This document shows, piece after piece, positions 15,349-24,554 of a stretch of DNA of 64,000 nucleotides. The stretch is from Roseibium aggregatum IAM 12614 (GTDB taxonomy: Bacteria; Pseudomonadota; Alphaproteobacteria; Rhizobiales; Stappiaceae): assembly GCF_000168975.1 (NCBI RefSeq), contig NZ_AAUW01000010.1, forward strand, positions 1 to 64,000, in the 5' to 3' direction. The position numbers were made by a program, and so were the translations under genes. Below the pieces are notes generated by a model. It saw only the letters and a list, made by a program, of their open reading frames with translations, did not search any database and was not told where the DNA came from. Each line of letters starts with the position of its first letter. The first letter of the stretch is position 1.

Positions 15349-16611
15349 ATGCTGGACATTGCCATCATTTGGGACTGGATCGCCTTTGCGGTCCGCTGGC
15401 TGCATGTGATTACGGCGATGGCCTGGATCGGCTCGTCGTTCTATTTCGTTGCGCTGGACCTCGGGCTCAAGAAAGCTCCCGACCTGCCCAAGGGGGCTCA
15501 CGGCGAGGAATGGCAGGTCCACGGCGGCGGCTTCTATCACATCCGCAAGTTCCTGGTGGCGCCGGAAAACATGCCCGAGCACCTGGTCTGGTTCAAATGG
15601 GAAAGCTATTCCACGTGGCTGTCCGGCGCGGCCCTGCTGATGGTCGTCTACTGGGTCGGCGGCGAGCTTTACCTGATCGATCCGGCCAAGGCCGATCTTG
15701 CCCTGTGGCAGGGTGTGCTGATTTCCGCCGGGTCTCTGACCATCGGCTGGCTGGTCTATGACCGGCTGTGCAAATCGAAACTCGGGGAAAGCCCGACGCT
15801 GCTGATGCTTCTGCTGTTCGCGCTGCTGGTGGCCATGGGCTACGGCTACAACGAGATCTTCACCGGCCGGGCCACCATGCTGCATCTTGGCGCCTTCACC
15901 GCCACGATCATGACCGCCAATGTGTTCTTCATCATCATTCCGAACCAGAAGATTGTGGTGGCAGACCTGAAGGCCGGCCGGACCCCGGATGCCAAATACG
16001 GCAAGATCGCCAAGCTGCGCTCCACCCACAACAACTACCTGACCCTGCCGGTCGTGTTCCTGATGCTGAGCAACCATTATCCGCTCGCCTTTGCTTCGGA
16101 ATACAACTGGCTGATTGCCGCGCTGGTGTTCCTGATGGGCGTCACCATCAGGCACTATTTCAACACCAAGCACACGGGTGCCCCGGCGCCGACCTGGACA
16201 TGGCTGGCAACGGCGATCCTGTTCGTCGCCATCATCCAGCTGTCCTTGGCACCGCTCCAGCAGGACACCTGGGAGGCCTCGGACGCCCGCCCGCTGACCG
16301 AGACGGAACAGGTGTTCGCGAATGCAGAAGGCATTGACGATGTCATGAACATCATCCCCGGCCGCTGCGGCATGTGCCACGCCCGCGAACCTTTCTACGA
16401 GGGCATCTACTGGGCCCCCAAGGGCATGCTGCTGGAAACCAAGGCAGACGTGGTGCGCGCCGCCAAGCAGATCTACCTTCAGGCCGGCGTCACCAACGCA
16501 ATGCCACCGGCCAATGTCTCCTTCATGGAAGAGGGCGAGCGCAAGAAGATCATTGAGTGGTACAGGAACGCACGCGAGCAACTGCCCTTCGGTATGGCTG
16601 CGACCCATTAA
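15349..16611 (+). CDS. puuD: Membrane-bound urate hydroxylase PuuD with cytochrome c domain
   Basis: The 420-residue protein has about eight transmembrane segments in the first 300 residues (RWLHVITAMAWIGSSFYFV at the start), matching the urate hydroxylase domain, and a C-terminal cytochrome c domain with heme motif CGMCH (Cys340, Cys343, His344). It oxidises urate to 5-hydroxyisourate and passes electrons through its heme to the respiratory chain instead of making hydrogen peroxide. It starts the pathway completed by UraH, the OHCU decarboxylase domain, PuuE and AllA upstream. A terminator follows at 16640. Confidence 0.94.
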   Translation: MLDIAIIWDWIAFAVRWLHVITAMAWIGSSFYFVALDLGLKKAPDLPKGAHGEEWQVHGGGFYHIRKFLVAPENMPEHLVWFKWESYSTWLSGAALLMVVYWVGGELYLIDPAKADLALWQGVLISAGSLTIGWLVYDRLCKSKLGESPTLLMLLLFALLVAMGYGYNEIFTGRATMLHLGAFTATIMTANVFFIIIPNQKIVVADLKAGRTPDAKYGKIAKLRSTHNNYLTLPVVFLMLSNHYPLAFASEYNWLIAALVFLMGVTIRHYFNTKHTGAPAPTWTWLATAILFVAIIQLSLAPLQQDTWEASDARPLTETEQVFANAEGIDDVMNIIPGRCGMCHAREPFYEGIYWAPKGMLLETKADVVRAAKQIYLQAGVTNAMPPANVSFMEEGERKKIIEWYRNAREQLPFGMAATH

Positions 16612-16639
16612 AGTGCCGCCGCCAATCGGCCGCACAATG

Positions 16640-16667
16640 CGCTCCTCCTTGCGGGGAGCGTTTTTTG
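16640..16667 (+). terminator. Rho-independent terminator after puuD
   Basis: CGCTCC and GGAGCG form the stem, followed directly by a run of six T. It starts 28 bases after the puuD stop codon. Confidence 0.8.
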
Positions 16668-16739
16668 TTTGAGGCAGGCCGGTGCAGTCATGCGAAGCTG
16701 AGAACCGAAAATACTGGCGCAGCGCCCTGTCCAGTGCGT

Positions 16740-19469
16740 TCAGAGTTGCTCCGGAACTTCCGCAACAGGCAGCGTGACGAGAGCGATGCCGGGATCGTCC
16801 GGCGAGGTTCCGACCGAAAAGCCGAGCGACTGACACATGGAGATCATCGACGTGTTTTCCTTCAGCACCTCGCCCTTGATCACCTCGATCCCGTCCACCT
16901 TCGCATAGCGGATGAGCAGTTTCATCAAGGTCCAGCCAAGTCCCTGGCCCTTCAGGTCAGAGCGCACCATGACCGCATATTCGCCGGTCTGGTGATCCGG
17001 GTCGGCATGCAGCCGGACGACGCCAAGCAAGCTGCCGTCCTTCGGCTCGATGGCTGCAAAGGCGATGGCGCGGGCATAATCGAGCTGGGTCAGCCGCGAC
17101 AGAAACCGGTGGCTGAAATCGCGCACAGGCGCAAAGAAGCGCAGGCGCAGATCCTCTGGCGTCTGCTGCTCGAAAAACGTCTTGAACAGGTCCTCGTCTT
17201 CCGGGCGCACCGGCCGGATGAAAATATCGCGCCCATCCTTCAGTTTGACGCTCTGTTCCCATTCCTGCGGATAGGGGGCAATGGCAAGACGGGACCTGCC
17301 GGTGCGGCCCGGACGCTTTTCCGGGTGGCACAAGGTCATGCGGGCATCAAGGCCGATCAGGCCGCTTGGCAGGGCAACCAGCGGGTTGATGTCGAGTTCC
17401 TGTATTTCCGGAATGTCGACGGTGATCTGGGAGAGTTTCACAAGCGCTTCGGCAAGCGCTGCCTTGTCCAGAGCCGGGCGCGCCGGCCCGCCGTCCAGAA
17501 GCCTGGCGATCCTTGTTCGGGCAATCAGCGCCTCGGCAAGGTTGAGATCAAGCGGCGGCAGTTCCAGCGCGATGTCCTCGCTTTCCTCGATGGCCGTGCC
17601 GCCGTGGCCGAACACCAGCACCGGGCCGAAGTCCTGTGTTTCGGCAACGCCCATATAGAGTTCCAGCCCATGCCGGTCTTCCAGCATCGGATGGATGGAG
17701 ATCCCGTCAATCCGCGCGTCCGGATAGTCCCGCCGGGTTTTTTGGATCAGCTCCTGAGCAGCTTTGCGAACGGCTTCAGGACTTTCCAGACCAAGCCGGA
17801 CACCGTCGATCCGCGATTTGAACGGCAGGTCCGGGGAGATCAATTTGGCAACGCAATGAGCCGCCGTCTTGAAGAACGGTTCCGACACTTGTGCCGCTTC
17901 TTCCGGCGTTGCAGCCATGGCGGTCGCCATGATCGGCAGGTCATAGGCTTCCAGAATCGCGACCACTTCCGGCGGATTGAGCCAGGTGCGGTCTTCCTGA
18001 AGGGCGGCGGCGACGATGCCGCGCGCCCGTGCGACATCTGGTGAGAACGTGCTCGGCAGGCTGGCCGGGGCCGCCATCAGGAATTCGCGTGCCTGTGCAT
18101 CGTGGGCCAGATGCATCAGGCTGCGGGCAGCTTCCGCCGGGCTGGCGTAATTTGGAATCCGGGCCTCGGAAAGAGCGGCCCGTGTCGCGCCGTCGCCGCC
18201 GATAAGACCGGCCACAAGCGCCTTTCGCCGCCCGGTGCGGCGGCGGTCGAGGGCCGCGGCATCTGCAATTGCCTTTGCGATTGCGGACAAGGGCTGAAAG
18301 GCGCTGGCCGCCTGCAGCACGACGGCGCCATCCACATTCGGGTCTTTCAGCACAGTCACGATCGCCTCGGTGATCTGTTCCGGCGTGACGTTCTCTTTCA
18401 GGATCACCGAACCACCGGCCGCGGGTGTCACCGACAGACCGGCATAGCTGCGGCTGGTGTCCTCGAGGGCTGCCCGTGTGTCCGGGCCAAGCTCGGCGAA
18501 CGAGCCCCCCAGATCCATCAGCCTGTCGACGGCGAGGCTGGCAAGGCTCCGTCCGTTCGCGATGACGGCAAGCTTGTTACATTGAGGAACGCGGATGTGG
18601 GAAAGGGTTTCCAGCGCCTCGAACATTTCATCGAGATCATGCACGCGCAATAGCCCGGTGCGGCGAAAGACGGTCTCGTAAACCCGGTCCGTGCGCGCAA
18701 GACGGCCGGCGTGGGTGCGGCCCGTGCCGCCCGAGTCCCGGCTCTTGCCGGAGCGGATCACGATCACCGGCTTGCTGCGCGCCGCCGCCCTGGCGGCGGA
18801 AATGAACTTGCGCGGAACGGCGATGCCTTCCAGGTGCAGGACGATGGCGCGGGTGTGATAGTCCTGAGCGAAATAATCGATCAGGTCACTGATATCGACA
18901 TCCATCCGCGCGCCGAGCGACACCACGGCGGAAAACCCGGTGCGATGGGCTTTCGCCCAGGAAAGCGTTGCGTTGAGCACGGCCCCGGAGCGGGAGAAAA
19001 ACGCGACTTCCCCCTTCTCTGGACGTTCGGCGCTGAGAAGCGCATTGAGCCCTGTTGCAGGCACGGCAAGACCAAGGGTGCCTGGCCCGATCAGGCGCAG
19101 GTTGGTTGCCTGTGCGGCTTCCCTGCACTCCTGAAGAAGCTCTTCCGGCCAGGTTTCAAATCCGGGGGAAGGGATGAGCACGGCCTTGGTTCCACCTGCA
19201 CCCAGGACGCGGATCGTTGCCGGCAGTGTTTCCGCCTTGGCGAGATAAATCGCCAGATCCGGCATCTTTTCCAGATCGTCCAGCCGGGCAGCCTTGCGGC
19301 CCTTGAAAGGAACAACCTCGTCGATCCCGACAAGTGTCACCGGATGCCCGGCCTCTATGTCCTGCAGGCAGGAAACCAGCTTGCTGGTCAAGACGCCCGG
19401 GTGCCGGCAGGGGCCGATAACGGCTATCGATCCTGGCGCAAAGAAACCGTCGAGGTTGCGAATGGTCAT
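16740..19469 (-). CDS. Pat-type protein lysine acetyltransferase (acyl-CoA synthetase-like plus GNAT)
   Basis: This 909-residue protein has an ADP-forming acyl-CoA synthetase-like body (CoA-binding domain LDGFFAPGSIAVIG at the N-terminus, succinyl-CoA ligase-like middle, ATP-grasp from about 480 to 690) and a C-terminal GNAT domain from about 740, with acetyl-CoA loop KGQGLGWTLM near residue 840. Length and order match Salmonella Pat/YfiQ, which acetylates and inactivates acetyl-CoA synthetase. In this family the synthetase-like part is usually non-catalytic. Alphaproteobacterial homologues have various acyl-CoA synthetase targets; the target here is unknown. Confidence 0.88.
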   Translation of the reverse strand: MTIRNLDGFFAPGSIAVIGPCRHPGVLTSKLVSCLQDIEAGHPVTLVGIDEVVPFKGRKAARLDDLEKMPDLAIYLAKAETLPATIRVLGAGGTKAVLIPSPGFETWPEELLQECREAAQATNLRLIGPGTLGLAVPATGLNALLSAERPEKGEVAFFSRSGAVLNATLSWAKAHRTGFSAVVSLGARMDVDISDLIDYFAQDYHTRAIVLHLEGIAVPRKFISAARAAARSKPVIVIRSGKSRDSGGTGRTHAGRLARTDRVYETVFRRTGLLRVHDLDEMFEALETLSHIRVPQCNKLAVIANGRSLASLAVDRLMDLGGSFAELGPDTRAALEDTSRSYAGLSVTPAAGGSVILKENVTPEQITEAIVTVLKDPNVDGAVVLQAASAFQPLSAIAKAIADAAALDRRRTGRRKALVAGLIGGDGATRAALSEARIPNYASPAEAARSLMHLAHDAQAREFLMAAPASLPSTFSPDVARARGIVAAALQEDRTWLNPPEVVAILEAYDLPIMATAMAATPEEAAQVSEPFFKTAAHCVAKLISPDLPFKSRIDGVRLGLESPEAVRKAAQELIQKTRRDYPDARIDGISIHPMLEDRHGLELYMGVAETQDFGPVLVFGHGGTAIEESEDIALELPPLDLNLAEALIARTRIARLLDGGPARPALDKAALAEALVKLSQITVDIPEIQELDINPLVALPSGLIGLDARMTLCHPEKRPGRTGRSRLAIAPYPQEWEQSVKLKDGRDIFIRPVRPEDEDLFKTFFEQQTPEDLRLRFFAPVRDFSHRFLSRLTQLDYARAIAFAAIEPKDGSLLGVVRLHADPDHQTGEYAVMVRSDLKGQGLGWTLMKLLIRYAKVDGIEVIKGEVLKENTSMISMCQSLGFSVGTSPDDPGIALVTLPVAEVPEQL

Positions 19470-19685
19470 GAGATCGATTCCTTGAAAAACGAGCGTAAGG
19501 AACGAGACGTTTGAAACGAACCTAGGTCATGGGCCACACATTTCACGGGCACGCAGCCAGAAACAGCAGAAAGGCTGCACACGAGGGACTTGCCTTGTCT
19601 GCGTCTTGAGCCGGTAACGGCTTGTTGTTTTTTCGCTCAAGAGCACTTGCGCACCGTCCCAGTCTTCTTGCGCTTTGGCGCGGTC
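19470..19685. other. Gene-free upstream region of the Pat gene
   Basis: No coding signal, RNA gene or clear repeat is visible. It should contain the promoter of the acetyltransferase gene, but I cannot place -35/-10 elements. Confidence 0.4.
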
Positions 19686-19730
19686 AAAAAAAGCCCGCGG
19701 ACCGGAGTGTGTCAGGTTCGCGGGTTTTTT
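19686..19730 (-). terminator. Terminator of the universal stress protein gene
   Basis: CCCGCGGACC pairs with GGTTCGCGGG, flanked by A7 on the left and T6 on the right. It lies 40 bp past the usp stop codon on the minus strand and, by symmetry, may act on both strands. Confidence 0.75.
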
Positions 19731-19769
19731 GCATCGCAAAATCTCAACGATTGCGGGTGTGCTTATGCG

Positions 19770-20603
19770 TCAGTGCGCCATCAGTACCGGCACGGTCATC
19801 GCTTCCAGGATTTCCCGGGTTGCTCCGCCGAACAGGAACTCGCGCATACGGCTGTGGCCGTAACCGCCCATCACGACCAGGTCGTTACTGTTGTCGGAGA
19901 CATGGTTGAGAACCGTGTCGGCAATGCTTGTCTGCGGATTGCTGATCACCTCGATGGTGACATTCATGTTGTGGCGGGCCAGATAGTTGGCGACATCGGC
20001 GCCGGGCTGGCCGGTTGCCTTGGTGGCCTTTTTCTCGACAACCAGGACGGTGATCTTGTCCGCCTTTTCCAGAACGGGAAGAGCCGCGTGGATGGCCCGT
20101 GTCGCGGTGGAACTGCCGTCCCAGCCGACCAGCACGTTCTGCGGCTGGAAGGATTTGCTGCCGATATAGGGTACGAGTAGAACCGGGACGCCGCTTTCGA
20201 AAAGAACCGTCTCGATCAGGAGTTCGCGCATGGGTTCCGGCTTGTCCGGATTGGCCTGGCCGATCACCACAAGGTCTGTCGGCCGGCAGTGCACCAGCAC
20301 GTTTTCCAGCGGGCCGCCGGTCAGGATTTCCGCAAGCCGGCTTTCGTTCTTCACACCGGCCACACGGGCCAGCTCGTCGAACGCCTTCTTGGCCTCGGTC
20401 GCCGCGCCAACGGCCTGTTCGTGCGCTGCCTGCAAATAGTCAACCGGCATCGGCGCGGCTGCAAATGCAGGAACGACCGGCTCGAAGGATACCGCCAGTC
20501 CGGTGACATGGGCATCGTAGTTGCGGCCGAATTCGAGTGCGTATTTGGCGGCCGGCTGGTCACCTGCGAGATCCAGAACGGTCAAAATATCTTTGATAGG
20601 CAT
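19770..20603 (-). CDS. Tandem universal stress protein
   Basis: This 277-residue protein has two USP domains. The N-terminal one (IKDILTVLDLAGDQPAAKYALEFG) lacks a full nucleotide motif; the C-terminal one (about 150-277) ends with GGYGHSRMREFLFGGATREIL, the G-2x-G-9x-G(S/T)-like ATP site. Such proteins are cytoplasmic and induced by stress, with an ATP-dependent regulatory role. It is monocistronic, divergent from dctB, and has its own terminator. Confidence 0.9.
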   Translation of the reverse strand: MPIKDILTVLDLAGDQPAAKYALEFGRNYDAHVTGLAVSFEPVVPAFAAAPMPVDYLQAAHEQAVGAATEAKKAFDELARVAGVKNESRLAEILTGGPLENVLVHCRPTDLVVIGQANPDKPEPMRELLIETVLFESGVPVLLVPYIGSKSFQPQNVLVGWDGSSTATRAIHAALPVLEKADKITVLVVEKKATKATGQPGADVANYLARHNMNVTIEVISNPQTSIADTVLNHVSDNSNDLVVMGGYGHSRMREFLFGGATREILEAMTVPVLMAH

Positions 20604-20759
20604 ACATCCCTCCTGCGGCCGGCATCATCTCATCAATCCAGCCTCGTCAAAAATCTATAGGTGTCAATGTGGTGTGTCCTTGACGCGCATCAATGTCGCA
20701 ATGCACGCGGCCTGTGTCCAGCGGGTGGCGGGAACGAAAAAAATGCGCAATATGGAACC

Positions 20760-22592
20760 ATGTCGAAACGCTGGTTCTATCTGGCCTTGCCACCCCTGCT
20801 GCTCGTGGCGGCCGCTTTCATGCTGGTTCAGCTCTTCATGGAGATGGACGAGGACAGCGTTGACAGGAAGGCCGCCGAGCGGCTGACGCTCTATCGTCAG
20901 ACGATTCTGGGGGAATACCAGAAGTACCGCTATCTGCCCTACATGATTGCCCGCGACCCGAGGGCGACCTCCGCGCTCGGCCTCGGCCAGCCGTCGGAAA
21001 GCGCCAATCGGTTCCTGCAGGAAATGGCTGAAAACTCGGGTGCCGAACTGCTCTATGTCATGAACGCCGAGGGCACGACGCTGGCTGCCAGCAACTGGCA
21101 GGACGAATTTTCACTGGTTGGCCGCAATTACGGTTTCAGGCCCTACTTCACATCGGCAATTCAAGGCGAGGAAGGTCGGTTCTTTGCAATCGGTGCGACC
21201 TCGCACGAGCCGGGCCTGTTCCTGGCCCGTCCGACGCCGGTCAGCGGCAAGCCGGTTGGTGTGGCTGTGGTCAAGGTGGACATGGGCCCCCTGGAAGAAG
21301 CCTGGGCCGAAGGCGGTGAGACCGTCTTTGCCTCTGACGACAATGGCGTGATTTTTCTGTCGAGCCAGCCCGATTGGCGCTACCGGACGCTGACGGTCCT
21401 GCCGGAGGAAGTGCGCCAGATGATCGAGGCCACTCGTCAATATGCCGGACGGGAACTGTCCCCGGTCAGCGACAAGCGGGATGAGGCGAAGCAGCAGCTT
21501 GTCATCGGCGGTAAGGACTACCGGCACAATTCGGCGGAGGTCGGCCTGCTCGGCTGGACCCTGCATTTCCTGGTTCCGGTGGAAGAAACCCGCAAGAGCG
21601 TGCTGCCGATCTGGGCGGCAACCATCACGCTGTGTCTCGTCTATGCAGTTATCGTGCTGGTTCTGCGCGGCTGGCGTCTGCGCAAGGCTTCTGTGTTGCT
21701 GCGCCAGGAATCGGCCGGACTGAAGGAACTCAATACCCGCCTGGTGGAGGAAATCCAGGAGCGGCGGCGCGTTGAAAAAGAGCTCCTGGAAGCGCAGCGC
21801 GGCCTTGCCCGCTCCAGCCGCCTTGCAGCCGTTGGCGAGATGTCGGCGGCCGTCGTCCATGAGCTCAGTCAGCCTTTGGCGGCCTTGCGCATGTTCGTTG
21901 CGGGCACGCGCAAGTTTCTGGAAAAGGGCGATACGGAAACCGCGTCGGAAAACCTCAACGAGATCGATTCCCTGCAGATGCGCATGGCCAGTCTCACGCA
22001 GGAACTGAAGCGTTTCGCCCGGCCCGGCGAAAGCCGGATCGAGAAGATCGACCTGACTGAAAGTGTGCGGACCGCCGAAAAGATCGTTCGTCCCCGTTTC
22101 GAGGAGACAGGCTGCAGCCTGAAACTGGACCTTCCGGCCGATCCGCTGGAAGCGGAAACCGCACCGCTCAGGATCGAGCAGATCCTGGTCAATCTCTTGC
22201 GCAACGGTGCCGATGCGAGCGCGGGTGAAGAGGCTGGCGAAGTTCGGCTGCGTGCGGGCCGGCAGGGGGCAGAGCTGGTGCTGGAGATATCCGACAATGG
22301 CCCCGGCGTTCCGGAAGACCTGAAGGAGCGGATCTTCGACCCGTTCTTTTCCACCAAGACCAGCAGCGGCGGCATGGGGCTTGGCCTTGCCATATCCATG
22401 CGGCTTGCGGAGGACCTGGGCGGCAGTCTGTCGGTGCGATCGAACACCCCAAGGGGCGCCGTCTTCGAGTTGCGTCTGCCTGCGTTGCCCAGTGAAAGGG
22501 CCAGTGAAAGTGCTGGTGAAAAGGCCAGCGAAAAGGCGGGTGAGACGCCGTCCAGCGCCAGGAACGAACGGGAACCGGAAGCCGCAGAATGA
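20760..22592 (+). CDS. dctB: DctB-type sensor histidine kinase for C4-dicarboxylates
   Basis: The 610-residue protein has an N-terminal membrane helix (WFYLALPPLLLVAAAFML), a periplasmic PDC/dCache sensor to about residue 280, a second helix (WAATITLCLVYAVIVLVL), a coiled coil, then HisKA with phospho-acceptor His367 in VVHELSQPLAAL and a HATPase (NLLRNGADAS, DNGPGVP, GGMGLGLAIS). It should phosphorylate DctD when dicarboxylate binds. I place the start at ATG 20760, directly before the first helix, although the frame opens at 20661. The tail after the kinase core holds five 12-bp repeats. dctD overlaps it by four bases. Confidence 0.9.
   Translation: MSKRWFYLALPPLLLVAAAFMLVQLFMEMDEDSVDRKAAERLTLYRQTILGEYQKYRYLPYMIARDPRATSALGLGQPSESANRFLQEMAENSGAELLYVMNAEGTTLAASNWQDEFSLVGRNYGFRPYFTSAIQGEEGRFFAIGATSHEPGLFLARPTPVSGKPVGVAVVKVDMGPLEEAWAEGGETVFASDDNGVIFLSSQPDWRYRTLTVLPEEVRQMIEATRQYAGRELSPVSDKRDEAKQQLVIGGKDYRHNSAEVGLLGWTLHFLVPVEETRKSVLPIWAATITLCLVYAVIVLVLRGWRLRKASVLLRQESAGLKELNTRLVEEIQERRRVEKELLEAQRGLARSSRLAAVGEMSAAVVHELSQPLAALRMFVAGTRKFLEKGDTETASENLNEIDSLQMRMASLTQELKRFARPGESRIEKIDLTESVRTAEKIVRPRFEETGCSLKLDLPADPLEAETAPLRIEQILVNLLRNGADASAGEEAGEVRLRAGRQGAELVLEISDNGPGVPEDLKERIFDPFFSTKTSSGGMGLGLAISMRLAEDLGGSLSVRSNTPRGAVFELRLPALPSERASESAGEKASEKAGETPSSARNEREPEAAE
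22492..22551 (+). repeat. Five tandem 12-bp repeats in the dctB 3' end
   Basis: Five imperfect units (AGTGAAAGGGCC, AGTGAAAGTGCT, GGTGAAAAGGCC, AGCGAAAAGGCG, GGTGAGACGCCG) encode four-residue Ser/Gly-Glu-x-Ala steps in a hydrophilic tail. The repeat length keeps the frame, so copy number could vary without harming the kinase core. Confidence 0.85.
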
Positions 22593-23983
22593 CCGATCTT
22601 TCCCAGAAAATTCCAGTTCTTATCGTCGATGACGACCCGTCCATGCGCGCGGCGCTACGGCAATGGATAAGGCTTGCCGGGTTCGAAACCCGGGAAGTTG
22701 CAACGGCCGGACAGGCGCTCGCCGGATTGTCCCCTGACTTCGGCGGCTGTGTGGTTTCGGACGTGATGCTGGAGGGGGACGACGGCGTGTCGCTGCTCCG
22801 CAAGATCGGTGCGCTTGATGCGGATCTTCCGGTGGTGCTGATCACAGGTCATGGCGATGTACCGATGGCCGTTGAGGCAATGCGGGCGGGCGCATACGAC
22901 TTTATCGAAAAGCCGTTCGATCCGGATCACATTGCCGATGTTGTGCGCAGGGCCTGCGACCGGCGGGCGCTCGTTCTGGAAAACCGTTCACTGCGCACGC
23001 AGCTTCACCACAGCGCCGGGCTGGAAAGCCGCCTGATCGGTACCAGCCCCGCCATGCAGGCCCTGCGCCAGCAGATCCTGCATTTCGCCGCTACCGATGC
23101 CTCTGTTCTGATCACCGGCGAAACCGGCACCGGCAAGGAAGTGATTGCCCAGGCCCTGCATGATTTCAGCGCGCGCAAGGATGGGCCTTTCATGGCTATC
23201 AACGCCGCGGCCCTGCCGGAGGCCATGGTGGAGGCGGAACTGTTCGGCCATGAGGCGGGGGCCTTCACCGGCGCCGACAGGCAAAGGATTGGCCGCATCG
23301 AGGCGGCCAGCGGCGGTGTGCTGTTTCTGGACGAGATCGTCTCCATGCCGCTGGCACTCCAGCCGAAACTGCTCCGCGTTCTGCAGGAGAAAAAGGTGGA
23401 TCGTGTCGGCGGCACAAGGCCCGTCGATGTCGACATCCGTCTGGTCAGCGCAGCCAACATCGACCCAAGGGAAGCGGTGCGCACCGGCCGATTGCGTGAA
23501 GACTTGCTCTTCCGGCTGAACACGATCGAACTGCGCGTACCTCCGTTGCGCGAGCGTGGCCGCGACGCACTTTTGCTGTTCGATACCTTCCTCAACCGCT
23601 TCGCCGCCCATTACGGTCTGGATGCCCCGGCGACCAGCGCACGCGACGAGGCGTTCCTGCAAACCTATGGCTGGCCGGGCAACGTCCGGGAGCTGCGCAA
23701 CGCCGCCGAACGCTTCGTACTCAATGCCCCGGTCGCGCCGCGGCCGCTGGAAGAGCTCGTGACCGGACAGCGGGAGACGGGCCCTGTTCCCACCGGTGGA
23801 GGTCTGAAGGAGCTCATGGACGCCTATGAGCGCAACCTGATCGAAGGCGCGCTCCGCCGTCACGGCGGGCGGATGGCCGATGTGATGCAGGAGCTCAACC
23901 TGCCACGCCGCACCCTCAACGAAAAAATGACCCGCCTCGGCCTCAGCCGCGATCAGGCCAATGCCGAGAGTGTGGAAGGGTAG
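22589..23983 (+). CDS. dctD: DctD-type sigma-54-dependent response regulator
   Basis: The 464-residue NtrC-family activator has a receiver domain with Asp58 in VVSDVML, a AAA+ domain with Walker A GETGTGKE, the sigma-54 contact loop GAFTGA and Walker B GGVLFLDEI, and a C-terminal Fis-type helix-turn-helix (RHGGRMADVMQELNLPRRTLNEK). It is co-transcribed with dctB and precedes a TRAP operon that has a -24/-12 promoter and a palindromic upstream site, which fits direct activation of that operon. Confidence 0.92.
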   Translation: MTDLSQKIPVLIVDDDPSMRAALRQWIRLAGFETREVATAGQALAGLSPDFGGCVVSDVMLEGDDGVSLLRKIGALDADLPVVLITGHGDVPMAVEAMRAGAYDFIEKPFDPDHIADVVRRACDRRALVLENRSLRTQLHHSAGLESRLIGTSPAMQALRQQILHFAATDASVLITGETGTGKEVIAQALHDFSARKDGPFMAINAAALPEAMVEAELFGHEAGAFTGADRQRIGRIEAASGGVLFLDEIVSMPLALQPKLLRVLQEKKVDRVGGTRPVDVDIRLVSAANIDPREAVRTGRLREDLLFRLNTIELRVPPLRERGRDALLLFDTFLNRFAAHYGLDAPATSARDEAFLQTYGWPGNVRELRNAAERFVLNAPVAPRPLEELVTGQRETGPVPTGGGLKELMDAYERNLIEGALRRHGGRMADVMQELNLPRRTLNEKMTRLGLSRDQANAESVEG

Positions 23984-24126
23984 GCATTCCTCAGAGCATT
24001 CCCCCGAGCGATTCCCTCACATTCAGCCTCATCCTGACGAAGCGCGTGAGCACTGTGTCGAAGGATGGGCCGCTTGCTCCTGAGTGTGCTGCCCGTCCTT
24101 CGAGAAGGACCTGACGGTCCTCCTCA

Positions 24127-24346
24127 AAGTCTGACTCGAAAGTGTCAAAGGACGCAATTGTCATGGTATCTGTCACGAACTTGCGCCCTTCTCAGTTGTC
24201 ATCCCCGCGAAAGCGGGGACCCAGGAACCGCATGAGTTTGCTTTATAGGCTCAAGACTTACCTCACGGAGTCCTGGTTTCCCGCTTTCGCGGGAATGACA
24301 AATGTGGTTGAGGCAGTCTCCCCGGGCACCACTTTCGGGTCAGACA
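24127..24346. mobile_element. MITE-like element with terminal inverted repeats
   Basis: Terminal repeats GTCTGACTCGAAAGTG (24129-24144) and CACTTTCGGGTCAGAC (24330-24345) match at 15 of 16 positions. CTCA flanks both sides (24123-24126 and 24347-24350), as a target-site duplication would. No transposase is encoded, so it would be mobilised in trans. The left end has one extra A compared with the right. The element family is not one I recognise. Confidence 0.7.
24198..24299. repeat. GCGAAAGCGGG palindromic repeat inside the nested element
   Basis: GTCATCCCCGCGAAAGCGGG at the left and CCCGCTTTCGCGGGAATGAC at the right are inverted copies, with CCAGGA/TCCTGG continuing inward. This palindrome type is common between genes in many proteobacteria. 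Confidence 0.8.
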
Positions 24347-24462
24347 CTCAGGATGAGGTTTTGGGGAAATGAGAGGGTGGTTTGAAGCCTGGCAAAGACA
24401 GAGGGGCAAGCAAGAGCCCCCGACCACCCAACCGGCGAAAATCCGCCGAGCGGATCGGGGTG

Positions 24463-24480
24463 TCGGCAAGATCTTGCCGA
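24463..24480. promoter_or_regulatory. Candidate DctD upstream activating site
   Basis: TCGGCAAGATCTTGCCGA is a perfect 18-bp palindrome, 75 bp before the -24 element. The distance and symmetry suit an enhancer site for an NtrC-family dimer. A weaker inverted repeat, GCTGC-ACT-GCAGC, follows at 24481-24493. Confidence 0.6.
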
Positions 24481-24554
24481 GCTGCACTGCAGCAAATCCG
24501 GCGCGGCGTGGAAAGAAACACCAATTCCTGCCGGAAAGTGTTGCCAGCAAGAAC

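Larger units (their letters stand above)
24026..24362. repeat. Family A palindrome interrupted by a 220-bp element
   Basis: The left part (24026-24126) runs from CCTCATCCTGACGAAG to GGTCCTCCTCA, and the right part resumes at 24347 as CTCAGGATGAGGTTTT. Joining 24126 to 24351 recreates exactly the right arm seen in the intact copy at 11283. Confidence 0.82.

Noticed and set aside
15325-16836. Long minus-strand open frame antisense to puuD
   Set aside because: It is rich in Gly, His, Gln and Arg in the pattern of an antisense frame of GC-rich coding DNA, and puuD on the other strand has clear domains and a ribosome binding site.
24142-24372. Small gene within the dctD-dctP gap
   Set aside because: The frame runs through the terminal repeats and internal palindrome of the inserted element and has no ribosome binding site.
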